Under the pieces are notes generated by a model. That model was given only the letters and a program-made list of their open reading frames with translations, did no database searches and was not told the origin of the DNA. Both the position numbers and the translations under genes were made by a program. Below are positions 42,854 through 51,085 of a stretch of DNA of 64,000 nucleotides, piece by piece (within the stretch, counting starts at the first letter, position 1; each line of letters starts with the position of its first letter). The stretch is from an uncultured Lachnospiraceae bacterium (lineage in GTDB: Bacteria > Bacillota > Clostridia > Lachnospirales > Lachnospiraceae), in NCBI GenBank assembly GCA_910578555.1, contig CAJTPS010000017.1, positions 17,081 through 81,080 on the forward strand, in the 5' to 3' direction.

Positions 42854-44170
42854 ATGGAGTCTGTTTGGCACAGGACGGCGTCGAGGCCGGCATTCGGGAG
42901 TCTGCAGGGAGATGTCAGCACGGATGTGCTGATTATCGGCGGCGGTATTACGGGGATATTGTGTGCGCATTTTCTGCAGGAGAGAGGGATAGATTATCTG
43001 CTTGCGGAAGGAAATGAGATCTGCAGCGGCGTGACCGGCAGCACGACGGCCAAGATCACGGCGCAGCACGGACTGATCTACGCGAAACTGCTGAAACATG
43101 CAGGATATGAAAAGACGAAGCTGTATCTGGAGGCAAACCAGAAGGCGGTGCAGAAGTATACGGAACTGGCGGCTGATATATCCTGTGATTTTGAGGAGAA
43201 GACGGCGTATGTATATTCGATGGACAATAGAAAGAAACTGGAGCAGGAAGCGGATGCCTACCGGATTCTCGGTCTGGACGACGGGATCGCGGAAACGGCA
43301 GAGCTTCCTTTCGACACGGCGGGGGCAGTGCGGATGAAGCGGCAGGCACAGTTCCATCCGCTGAAGTTTCTCTCGGAGATTGCCAAGGGGCTTAATATCT
43401 GTGAGCATACTTTCGTGACACAGCTTATGCCCGGGCGGGCGCTTACCGACAAGGGCAATATCACTTATCGAAAGGTCATATTTGCGACTCATTATCCGAT
43501 TGACAATAAACACGGCTGTTATTTTATAAAACTGTACCAGCACCGCTCTTATGTGACCGCATGGGAACAGGCGGCACACATCGACGGCATGTATGTGGAT
43601 GAGGCTGAGAAAGGCATGTCTTTCCGAAGCTTTGACAATCTGCTGCTTGTCGGCGGCGGCGGACACAGAACCGGCAAAAAGGGCGGAAACTGGCAGGAAC
43701 TGCGGGAGTTTGCGCATAAGCATTATCCGAATGCCGTGGAGCGGTATCACTGGGCGGCACAGGACTGTATGCCGTTAGATGATGCGCCCTATATCGGTGT
43801 ATATTCACCTGCCATGCCGGACTGTTATGTGGCGACAGGCTTTCGCAAATGGGGAATCACATCTGCTATGGTATCGGCGATGCTGCTGGCCGATCTGGTG
43901 CAGGGCATCGAGAATCCGTATGCCGAAGTATTCCGTCCGGCGAGAAGCATTCTGACGGGGCAGCTCTTATGTAACGGAGCGGAATCCGTGTGCAACCTGC
44001 TCACGCCGACGGTGCCCCGCTGCCCGCATCTGGGATGCGCGCTGAAATGGAACCGGGCGGAGCACTCCTGGGACTGCCCGTGCCACGGCTCGCGTTTTAC
44101 GGAATCCGGCAAGCTGCTGGACAATCCGGCGAACGGGGATGCGAACTGGAAACGGCAGTATAAAATGTGA
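42854..44170 (+). CDS. FAD-dependent oxidoreductase with C-terminal Rieske [2Fe-2S] domain
   Basis: 438 residues from the ATG at 42854 (GGAGGAG just upstream); the frame opens earlier at 42803 without a ribosome site. The N-terminal DAO-type FAD domain has VLIIGGGITGILCAHFLQER. The C-terminal Rieske domain has CPHLGC at about 403-408 and CPCHGSRF at about 421-428, the complete Cys-His/Cys-His cluster set. The combination matches FAD/Rieske proteins common in Clostridia and Bacilli whose substrate is unknown. The middle domain is a little shorter than usual, around MPGRALTDKGNITYRKV, but it looks functional. Confidence 0.9.
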   Translation: MESVWHRTASRPAFGSLQGDVSTDVLIIGGGITGILCAHFLQERGIDYLLAEGNEICSGVTGSTTAKITAQHGLIYAKLLKHAGYEKTKLYLEANQKAVQKYTELAADISCDFEEKTAYVYSMDNRKKLEQEADAYRILGLDDGIAETAELPFDTAGAVRMKRQAQFHPLKFLSEIAKGLNICEHTFVTQLMPGRALTDKGNITYRKVIFATHYPIDNKHGCYFIKLYQHRSYVTAWEQAAHIDGMYVDEAEKGMSFRSFDNLLLVGGGGHRTGKKGGNWQELREFAHKHYPNAVERYHWAAQDCMPLDDAPYIGVYSPAMPDCYVATGFRKWGITSAMVSAMLLADLVQGIENPYAEVFRPARSILTGQLLCNGAESVCNLLTPTVPRCPHLGCALKWNRAEHSWDCPCHGSRFTESGKLLDNPANGDANWKRQYKM

Positions 44171-44280
44171 TTGTGCGGCGAGTGCGGTGTAGTGTACAAT
44201 AGTGTGAGCAGAATGATATTCCGCAAAGCGGAATCATGAAGGTTAGTGTGTGAATGAAAAATGATACGGAAGGAACGGAT

Positions 44281-45066
44281 ATGATGGCATCGCAGTATGA
44301 TTTTACAGTACAAGATATCATTGCTTTGGTAAAGCAGACGAAATCGTTTGTGGAAAACCGGGAAATGGCGGAGCATATTAAGGTCAAAGGGCCGGCGGAT
44401 TACGTGACGCAGGTCGATACCGGCATCCAGAACTTTCTGGCGCGGGAGCTGGGCAGGCTGGCGCCGGAGATTCAGTTTCTGGGTGAGGAGGAGGGGCTGC
44501 ACGAGATGGCGGCGGATACCTACTGGATTCTGGACCCGATCGACGGCACCACGAATCTGATTCATGACTATCAGCACAGTGTTGTATCGCTGGCACTCTA
44601 TGAAAAGGGCGAGATCACGCTGGGAGTGATCTATGATCCTTACAGGGAGGATGTCTACTTTGCACAGAAAGGACAGGGCAGCTTCTTGAATGGCAGCCCG
44701 GTTCATGTGTCGGAGGCGGAACAGCTTTGTGAGACGATTATCACCATCGGCACGTCGCCCTATGATCGAGAACTGACAGAGGTGAATTTCCAGCGTTTCC
44801 GGCGTGTGTTTGAGAAGAGCCAGGATATCCGGAGAACCGGTTCGGCGGCGCTTGATCTGGCTTATGTGGCGTGCGGGCGCACGGGCGGATTCTTTGAGTC
44901 CCTGCTTTCTCCGTGGGATTTTGCGGCGGGGATGCTGCTTGTCAGAGAGGCAGGAGGGCAGGTCACGGATTATGCAGGCGCGCCGCTGAATCTGCTGCAG
45001 AGAGGAAGCGTGATCGCCACCAACGGGAAGGTGCATGAGGAACTGCGAGGGCTGATCTATGCGTGA
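44281..45066 (+). CDS. Inositol monophosphatase family protein
   Basis: 261 residues from the ATG at 44281 (AAGGA 6 nt upstream). Metal-binding motifs are complete: ADYVTQVDTGIQ, FLGEEEG, WILDPIDGTTNLIHDYQ, and WDFAAGMLLVREAGG near the C-terminus. Members hydrolyse inositol phosphates or related sugar and nucleotide phosphates (such as 3'-phosphoadenosine phosphate) with Mg2+; the substrate here cannot be told. Its 3' end overlaps the next gene by 8 nt, so they are co-transcribed. Confidence 0.92.
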   Translation: MMASQYDFTVQDIIALVKQTKSFVENREMAEHIKVKGPADYVTQVDTGIQNFLARELGRLAPEIQFLGEEEGLHEMAADTYWILDPIDGTTNLIHDYQHSVVSLALYEKGEITLGVIYDPYREDVYFAQKGQGSFLNGSPVHVSEAEQLCETIITIGTSPYDRELTEVNFQRFRRVFEKSQDIRRTGSAALDLAYVACGRTGGFFESLLSPWDFAAGMLLVREAGGQVTDYAGAPLNLLQRGSVIATNGKVHEELRGLIYA

Positions 45067-45484
45067 AACCGTACATAAGAAGGTAAGATATCAGCGACGA
45101 TACGCGATTTGTGTAATTATTGTGGTGACATGCGTGCTGGCCGGCAGCATCGGTTGGAAGATTCCGGTGTTCTGGAAGATAGAGACGTTGAAGCTTCCTG
45201 ACGGGTGCGAGACTGTCTATCCGCTTAAAGTGGAAATGTCTGATGTCCACTGGTGGCATATCAGCGGAGAGAAGGTGATTGCGTGCGATGCGGGTTACGA
45301 CGCGGCAAAAGCGTATATTGAAAGCCATAATTCTATCGTAAAACTGCACCATCTCAGTATCTGCGGCTATGGCAGCATGTCCTGTGATTATATCTATGAT
45401 TCCGAATATGATGAATATTTTGAGGAGCATTATAATCCGGATGAATATGTTAAGATTGTTTATGAAAGGAAGATCGGCTGGTAG
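45059..45484 (+). CDS. Hypothetical single-pass membrane protein
   Basis: 141 residues. A basic N-terminus (HKKVRYQRRYA) precedes one membrane helix (ICVIIVVTCVLAGSIGW, about 17-33); the remainder would be extracellular, with four cysteines and an acidic tail (YDSEYDEYFEEHYNPDEYV). It overlaps the phosphatase gene by 8 nt. No family recognised. Confidence 0.7.
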   Translation: MRETVHKKVRYQRRYAICVIIVVTCVLAGSIGWKIPVFWKIETLKLPDGCETVYPLKVEMSDVHWWHISGEKVIACDAGYDAAKAYIESHNSIVKLHHLSICGYGSMSCDYIYDSEYDEYFEEHYNPDEYVKIVYERKIGW

Positions 45485-45544
45485 GAAAGCCTGACAGGCA
45501 GCGGCTGTAACCGGCGAAGGCAGAGTCGATACGAGAGGACATAT

Positions 45545-45781
45545 ATGAATCAGAGTACATATTGTTTATTAGAAAATTATATGACTGCGTGCATGGAAGA
45601 CAGTGCGCATGACAGAGAGCATATATACCGCGTGTTATATCATGCGCTGGATATTGCGAAGACAGGGAGCGGTGTAGATTACGATGTGCTGATCGCGGCG
45701 GACTTCTATCACTGTCTGCACCGGGAGGCACAGACAGCTTATGAAAATGGACGGGATGAACTGCATAAGAGGATCGACTGA
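45545..45781 (+). pseudogene. HD-domain phosphohydrolase with internal deletion
   Basis: 78 residues in one open frame. The N-terminal 50 read like the start of an HD-family phosphohydrolase (MEDSAHDREHIYRVLYHALD then DYDVLIAA), where LLHDIGR with the catalytic HD pair should follow. Instead the frame jumps to DFYHCLHREAQTAYENGRDE, which looks like the C-terminal helix of the same family. The catalytic core is therefore missing by an in-frame deletion near 45700. The product cannot be an active hydrolase. Confidence 0.65.
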
Positions 45782-45795
45782 CCGGATATCAAGTG

Positions 45796-46020
45796 TTATC
45801 CTTCTGCGCTTAACGGAGTGGTGACGGCGTCATCCAGCATAGAAGTGCAATGAGGACATCGTGTGGCATGGATAGAGATTTTGGTTTTACAGAAAGGACA
45901 CTCTTTTTCGGTCTCTTCCCTGACTTCCTCTTTTTCGTGCAGATGCTGCAGTTTATTGATCTGGCGTACCAGCAGGAAGAAATAACGTAATGGAAACAGA
46001 ACAAATTTGACATGTGGTAG
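45796..46020 (-). pseudogene. mscL: C-terminal relic of a mechanosensitive channel MscL with zinc-ribbon tail
   Basis: The minus-strand frame ending in TAA at 45796-45798 reads RYFFLLVRQINKLQHLHEKE then KECPFCKTKISIHATRCPHC. The first part fits the end of the second MscL membrane helix and its cytoplasmic bundle. The second is a CxxC-CxxC zinc ribbon that some Clostridia MscL proteins carry. The pore helix and N-terminus are absent, and the frame upstream loses similarity at about 46010, so this is a remnant. A competing 67-codon frame on the same strand (45810-46013) is a shadow. Confidence 0.6.
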
Positions 46021-46131
46021 TCGTGACGGGGGTTCTTTTTCTTTTTATTTACAAACCTTTGTGTTCCTCTGTTTATACCTAAACCGCCTGCTTCATCTAT
46101 ATATACAGTGGATTTATTTTTAAGATATCCT

Positions 46132-46308
46132 TAAGATTATTGAGATTCAGGTCGAAATATGGTAGGTTTAAGGCAGGAACCGTAAGAATAATTCACAAGG
46201 CAATTATAAGACTGATTCTCAGGTCATCCATAAGGATCATTCTCAGGATGATAAAAGATGACAGCAGGAATATTTTTAGTGTCAACTGTAAGAATAAGTC
46301 TTAGCAGG
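46132..46308 (+). repeat. Array of imperfect direct repeats upstream of the zorA-like gene
   Basis: Five copies related to TAAGnnTnATTCnCAnGG start at 46132, 46183, 46207, 46231 and 46289. The central three are exactly 24 bp apart (for example TAAGACTGATTCTCAGG and TAAGGATCATTCTCAGG). They occupy the 375-bp gene-free space before the operon and could be binding sites for a regulator on one DNA face. Copies are too short and divergent to be CRISPR. Confidence 0.6.
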
Positions 46309-46395
46309 AAACGGCAGGACAGATCAATCTGCTGGTTCTGGCGGGTCGTATTGTAACAATAACTGTATCAGCAGAGAAGAAGGACGGGTGTACGG

Positions 46396-47559
46396 ATGAA
46401 GAGCAGACTGTATTATGCACTGTATTTTTTATATGCCATTGTTGTGGTGTTTGTACTACATTTAAACGGCGTGTTTACGGGGGAGGAGATCTCCGTTGTC
46501 AATCTTGCGATCAATATCGGATTCCTGATCATAATCGGGATTCTGTTTACGATATCTTCCATCAGCTTCGGCAGGCTGAACAGGGTTACTTATGAACTGG
46601 AAGAGGTTGCGTTCCGCCTGCAGAAGGAATATAAGGAGGCAGGCGGCAAGAGTCTCTGGGGCAATTACAAGGATAATGCCAAAGTTTTTGAGGAAGACAG
46701 GCTGCAGGAGGCGTTTGACCAGTACCGTCTGCGCGTGAAAGGCTCGAAGACGAGACGGGGTACGGGTGCGTCCTGTGATCTGGAAGAATATATCAATGAG
46801 GATCTTGTGGACAAAGTCGGCATGAATTTCTTTAATTCCGGGGTTTCCGGTACGCTGACGGGTCTGGGGATTCTGGGAACATTTCTCGGATTGTCCATGG
46901 GGCTGGGAGCGTTCAGCGGGGATGATATTTTTACCATATCTGATAATGTAGGTTCTTTGCTTTCCGGTATGAAAGTGGCGTTTCACACTTCGGTGTACGG
47001 TATCTTTTTCTCTCTGGTGTTCAATCTTGCCTATCGGAGCATTATGTCGGATGCCTATGAGACACTGCATGAATTTCTGAACGTGTTCCGCCAGACCACG
47101 CAGCCGGCGGCTGTAAAAGATGATGAAAATGCCGCGGCGATGCTTGTGTATCAGGCGGGCATGGCGAGTTCCTTAAAGCAGATGCTGGAACTGCTGAAGG
47201 GCAATGCGGCGGAACAGACAGCGGGCGTGGAGCGGATCGTGGATAAATTTACCGGACAGATGCAGTCTGCTCTGGACACGGACTTTAAGAAACTCGGAAA
47301 TGTCCTGAAGAACGCGGGAGAGTCGCAGGCAGTCAGCGCAAAAAATGCGGCGGAGATGGTGGAAGCGGTCACGGCACTGGTGGAGGTAAACCGCAACGTG
47401 CAGGAAGCGCTTGCAAAGGTCATCGAAAGACAGGAGACGTTTGCCGGGCAGCTTGAGGAGCAGAAGAAAATGCTGGCGGATGCGTGCAGCGATATGAGCG
47501 ATGAGATCAGCAGCCAGATATATACATTTGAGCAGATGAGGAATTTATATGAAAAGTAG
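46396..47559 (+). CDS. MotA/TolQ/ExbB-type proton channel protein, ZorA-like
   Basis: 387 residues. Two N-terminal helices (about 5-25 and 35-58), a cytoplasmic segment, then SGTLTGLGILGTFLGLSMGL (near 150-170) and VAFHTSVYGIFFSLVFNLAY (near 195-215) as in MotA/ExbB and especially ZorA, followed by a long helical tail of about 160 residues to the C-terminus. A ZorA-like tail is the notable part. The downstream gene encodes its MotB-like partner, overlapping by 11 nt. No zorC, zorD or zorE-like gene is nearby, so a complete Zorya defense system is not shown; an orphan stator-like pair is the safe reading. Confidence 0.78.
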   Translation: MKSRLYYALYFLYAIVVVFVLHLNGVFTGEEISVVNLAINIGFLIIIGILFTISSISFGRLNRVTYELEEVAFRLQKEYKEAGGKSLWGNYKDNAKVFEEDRLQEAFDQYRLRVKGSKTRRGTGASCDLEEYINEDLVDKVGMNFFNSGVSGTLTGLGILGTFLGLSMGLGAFSGDDIFTISDNVGSLLSGMKVAFHTSVYGIFFSLVFNLAYRSIMSDAYETLHEFLNVFRQTTQPAAVKDDENAAAMLVYQAGMASSLKQMLELLKGNAAEQTAGVERIVDKFTGQMQSALDTDFKKLGNVLKNAGESQAVSAKNAAEMVEAVTALVEVNRNVQEALAKVIERQETFAGQLEEQKKMLADACSDMSDEISSQIYTFEQMRNLYEK

Positions 47560-48472
47560 ACGAAGGAACAGAGAAGCTTTTGCGGAGCACAGTTACTGGC
47601 AGTCTTATTCGGATATGATGGCGGCGCTTCTGCTGATTTTTATTCTGATGATAGCAATTACCCTTGCCATATACAGACAGAAAACCAATGATCTGGATCA
47701 GACGAGGCTGGAACTGAGCACGGCGCAGAGTCAGCTGGATGAAACGATAGAGGATCTGGAACTCTCCAAGGCAGAACTGGAGAAATCCAATGAGGAGCTT
47801 GCGGCCTCTCTGGCACAGCTGCAGCAGGCTTACGATCAGGCGGCTCTGACCCAGGAAGAATTGAACAACGCTTATCTGGAAATCGAAAATGCCAGACAGG
47901 AGCTGACCACCACCAGACAGGAACTGCAGGATATCGTCGGCATCCGCACGGATATCATCGGAGCGCTGCAGTCGGCGTTCAGCAATTCTACAATGAAAGT
48001 GGATGCCCAGACAGGTTCCATTACGTTTTCATCCGACGTGCTTTTCCGGTATAACAGTTCCTCACTGACAGCGGACAGTAAGGAAACATTGAAGAATATT
48101 ATTCCGATGTATCTGGATGTGCTGCTGCAGGATCAGTTCCGCGGTTATATCGCCGAGATCATCATTGAAGGCCACACGGATACGGACGGCAGTTACCGGA
48201 GCAATATGGAGTTGTCCTATGCGCGTGCCAATGCCGTGGCGGATTTCTGTCTGAATAAGAAAAACGGACTGAGCGAGACCGAGATCGAACAGCTTCAAAA
48301 GATTCTTACCGTCAACGGCAAGTCATGGAGCAGCCCGGTTTATAGGAAGGATGCGTCCGGCAACCTGACAGAAGAGGTGGATATGCCTTCTTCCAGAAGG
48401 GTGGAGATCAAGTTTCGGCTGAAGGAAGACGAAATGATCGAGAAAATCTCCGGGGTATTGGAGCAGAGATAA
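47549..48472 (+). CDS. MotB/OmpA-type peptidoglycan-binding partner, ZorB-like
   Basis: 307 residues. One N-terminal membrane helix with the proton-carrying Asp (SYSDMMAALLLIFILMIAIT), a coiled coil of about 100 residues (SKAELEKSNEELAASLAQLQ), then an OmpA/MotB C-terminal domain with EIIIEGHTDTDGSYRSNMEL and LSYARANAVADF followed by a family-typical SSRRVEIKFR. It is translated from within the end of the ZorA-like gene. The pair is probably a peptidoglycan-anchored proton-driven complex. It ends 3 bp before a strong terminator. Confidence 0.82.
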   Translation: MKSRRRNREAFAEHSYWQSYSDMMAALLLIFILMIAITLAIYRQKTNDLDQTRLELSTAQSQLDETIEDLELSKAELEKSNEELAASLAQLQQAYDQAALTQEELNNAYLEIENARQELTTTRQELQDIVGIRTDIIGALQSAFSNSTMKVDAQTGSITFSSDVLFRYNSSSLTADSKETLKNIIPMYLDVLLQDQFRGYIAEIIIEGHTDTDGSYRSNMELSYARANAVADFCLNKKNGLSETEIEQLQKILTVNGKSWSSPVYRKDASGNLTEEVDMPSSRRVEIKFRLKEDEMIEKISGVLEQR

Positions 48473-48474
48473 TT

Positions 48475-48527
48475 AAAATGCCATATTTGACATATTAGAA
48501 GATAAAATGTGTCAAATATGGCATTTT
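48475..48527. terminator. Bidirectional terminator with 18-bp perfect stem
   Basis: AAAATGCCATATTTGACA at 48475-48492 pairs perfectly with TGTCAAATATGGCATTTT at 48510-48527 and is flanked by A and T runs on either side. It lies between the convergent zorB-like and aldo/keto reductase genes. Confidence 0.92.
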
Positions 48528-48541
48528 TGCCACCCGTCTTT

Positions 48542-49537
48542 TTAGCCGATCGACAGTATCTCATCAATTCTGCGGCGCTCTTCCTCACTGAAATGCATAT
48601 TATGAAGCATCCCCACGTTATCTGTGATTTGCGAAGGTCTGGAAGCACCAATCAGAACACTTGTTATGTCTCCATCCCGCAGAATCCATGAAAGCGCCAT
48701 CTGGGCAAGACTCTGGCCCCGTTCTTTGGCAATCGCATTCAGAGACTGTATTTTTCTTAAAGTATCCTCGTTCACAGCAGTTTCCTGTAAAAATCTTCCG
48801 TCGGTCCTGATCCGGCTGTCGGAAGGAATACCGTTCAGATAACGGTCTGTCAGAAGACCCTGTGCCAGCGGGCAGAAAGTTATGATGCCGATTCCGTTTC
48901 GGGCGGCATAGTCTTTTAAGCCGTCTTTCTCGATATCACGGACGAACATGGAGTAATTTCTCTGATTGATGATAAACGGTGTTCCCATGCTGCGGAATAA
49001 TTCCGCAATGGCAACGGTCTGTTCTTTATTGTAGTTGGAGATACCGACGTATAAAGCTTTACCGCTTCTGACGATACCGTCTAAAGCGGCGGCTGTTTCA
49101 TAGAGCGGCGTGTCGGGATCGGGTCTGTGATGATAATAGATATCTACATAGTCAAGCCCCATTCGTGCCAGGCTCTGGTCAAGACTGGCAACCAGATATT
49201 TTTTGCTGCCTCTGTCGCCGTAAGGGCCGGGCCACATTTCATAGCCTGCCTTGGTGGAGATGATCAGTTCATCCCTGTATATACCGAGGCTTTTCTTTAA
49301 AATGCGTCCGAAGTTTTCCTCTGCCGCGCCGGGAACGGGGCCGTAGTTATTTGCCAGATCAAAATGTGTGATTCCGTGATCAAAAGCGGTCTGGCACATG
49401 GCGGTCATATTGTCGAAATTGCCGTTTGAACCGAAGTTATGCCACAAACCCAGCGATACTGCGGGCAGCAGCAGGCCGCTTGCGCCGCAGCGGTTGTATT
49501 TCATCTTGTCATAGCGTGTTTCTTGTGCCTGATACAT
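48542..49537 (-). CDS. Aldo/keto reductase, YghZ (L-glyceraldehyde-3-phosphate reductase)-like
   Basis: 331 residues; AGGAG lies 7 nt before the ATG. TIM-barrel NADPH reductase with catalytic Asp/Tyr in THFDLANNYGPVPGAAEENF, Lys in LIISTKAGYEMWPGPYGDRG and His in YVDIYYHHRPDPDTP. The WPGPYGD insertion and N-terminal ALGLWHNFG-like segment point to the YghZ subgroup (AKR14), which reduces methylglyoxal and L-glyceraldehyde 3-phosphate. Substrate is inferred from subgroup. It is a single-gene unit. Confidence 0.9.
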   Translation of the reverse strand: MYQAQETRYDKMKYNRCGASGLLLPAVSLGLWHNFGSNGNFDNMTAMCQTAFDHGITHFDLANNYGPVPGAAEENFGRILKKSLGIYRDELIISTKAGYEMWPGPYGDRGSKKYLVASLDQSLARMGLDYVDIYYHHRPDPDTPLYETAAALDGIVRSGKALYVGISNYNKEQTVAIAELFRSMGTPFIINQRNYSMFVRDIEKDGLKDYAARNGIGIITFCPLAQGLLTDRYLNGIPSDSRIRTDGRFLQETAVNEDTLRKIQSLNAIAKERGQSLAQMALSWILRDGDITSVLIGASRPSQITDNVGMLHNMHFSEEERRRIDEILSIG

Positions 49538-49854
49538 TCTGATTCTCCTGTTTTCTTTTTCCCACTCGGATCATGAATAGGTTGGATTGATTATAGCATT
49601 TATTTGGAGGCTGAGTCCAGAACTTATTTGTAGTTTATTTGCCGGGCGGTGTTATATCATATGGCAGCAGGCATGGACAGAAGGCCTGTTTGCAGCTTTT
49701 CCAAAATATGACGTTAGTCGGGAACAGGAGAATCTGTGTGTATTGAAGGAAGAAATAGCAGATTGTAGGAGCGTGATGAATAAGGTATAATAAGATAGAT
49801 AAATAAATTTAATTACGGATACAAATTAATTTTATTGAGTTAAGGAGTTTGAAC
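49538..49854. other. 317-bp region without a supported gene
   Basis: Space between the divergent reductase and the PP2C relic. An open frame at 49587-49790 has no ribosome site and no recognisable sequence, and a TAAGGAG at 49841-49847 serves the relic. No strong promoter was recognised. Confidence 0.5.
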
Positions 49855-51040
49855 TTGAATTTTGTGATATCTGAAAAGGGATCAAGGGAAATAAATGAAG
49901 ATTCTTTTGCTGTTTTCGAGGGTGAAACCAGGAAGATATATATTGTTGCCGATGGGTGCGGGGGACATGCAGCGGGAGAGATAGCCTCTAAACTGGCAAC
50001 GGATCTTCTTATGGATCAGCTTCTTGGTTGTGATGAGTCGGCGGAGGCAATCCGTGATGCTGTCAGTCTATGCAATCTACATGAGCGGGGGTCAGAGAAA
50101 ACGATTGAGCATAGCAGTTGAATTAGTATCTGATCCGGGGTTGTTCTTTCTGGATGAGCCTGATTCCGGGCTTGACGGAATCATGGCCAAGAGCTTAATG
50201 GAGCAATTAAGGGCGATTGCGAATGAGGGCAAGATTGTTATGGTGATCACACATGCGCCCGACCGGGTAAGCCAGTTGTTTGACAAAGTGATTGTTCTTG
50301 CAAAGGGAGAAAAGGACAATATAGGTCATTTAGCTTTTTTCGGTTCGGTACCGGAGACGCTGGATTTCTTTGGAACAACATCACTGGAAGGGGTCATTAA
50401 GAAGATTAATCGTGTTGATGAGGGCGGTGACGGGCTGTCTGACTATTACATAGATATTTCCTGCGAGAATCGGTACGGTTATATTACTTTTTTCTATAAT
50501 ATTACAAATAAAGGCAGAGAAAGCAGATATATTGACTTTCAATCTTACGGCTATATAAAAGGGATTGATATAAGAAGCACTTCTAAAGGAAAACACGATA
50601 TTGATCCGGGGGAAACTGCTTCAATCGGCTGTACTTTTGACTGGGATGTGATCAGCGCAGCCGGCTTTGAAAGGATAAACAATGTAGTGTTTAAGATGGA
50701 AGTAAAAGAGAACAAAGCTGCTAAAGAATATCTGGATGTATTTAATCAATGCATCAGACTGGATGAAGAAAAGGATACATGGATAGCGTGTGCGTATGAT
50801 GAAATTGATAATTCTGATGTCGAAGCAACCGGCACCCAAAGCTATTCGTTTGATCAGCAGAATTTCAGTGTACGGTATGCAGGATATTTGAATCAGTACG
50901 GTTATATTACTTATTATTTTCATGTAACCAATCACGGCAGTCTGCCGCTGTATTGCAGCTTTGATAAGTATCAGGCGGTCAATGGCATATCGATCAGTTC
51001 GACGTCTAAGGGAAACAGTACGATTATGCTGCAAATAACA
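49855..51040 (+). pseudogene. PP2C phosphatase fragment joined out of frame to an FHA/ABCG-type ATPase fragment
   Basis: A TTG at 49855 (AGGAG 7 nt upstream) starts a PP2C/Stp1-type phosphatase: INEDSFAVF and VADGCGGHAAGEIASKLATD. At about 50075-50090 this breaks into another frame (+1) that encodes the second half of an ABC ATPase: YMSGGQRKRLSIAVELVSD, LFFLDEPDSGLD and MVITHAPDRVSQLFDKVIVL, with a GHLAFFGSVPETLDFFG tail typical of ABCG ATPases with FHA domains. Two copies of a YGYIT[FY][FY]-type domain follow (about 50460-50650 and 50895-51020), the second cut short. The middle of the original locus (PP2C end, and FHA/ATPase start) is deleted. The open frame to 51391 runs into the converging gene and is not real there. 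Confidence 0.7.
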
Positions 51041-51050
51041 AAAAGTAGAA

Positions 51051-51079
51051 GGATTCCCGCATCGATTGATGCGGGAATC
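51051..51079 (-). terminator. Terminator of the DUF1189 gene
   Basis: GATTCCCGCATC (51052-51063) pairs perfectly with GATGCGGGAATC (51068-51079) around GATT; on the minus strand the sequence continues CTTCTACTTTTTG. It lies 7 bp after the DUF1189 stop codon and interrupts the degraded tail of the PP2C/ABC relic. Confidence 0.85.
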
Positions 51080-51085
51080 TTGTCT

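Noticed and set aside
43825..45036. 403-codon minus-strand frame opposite the FAD/Rieske and phosphatase genes
   Set aside because: Antisense of two confident genes and crosses the space between them.
46132..46308. Possible CRISPR array
   Set aside because: Repeats of 17-20 bp are divergent, spacing is irregular outside the three central copies, and no cas genes are present.
46396..48472. Complete Zorya defense system
   Set aside because: Only ZorAB-like proteins; downstream is a terminator and an aldo/keto reductase on the other strand, so no ZorC, ZorD or ZorE.
49587..49790. 67-codon plus-strand frame
   Set aside because: No ribosome site, no recognisable sequence, lies in an intergenic region.
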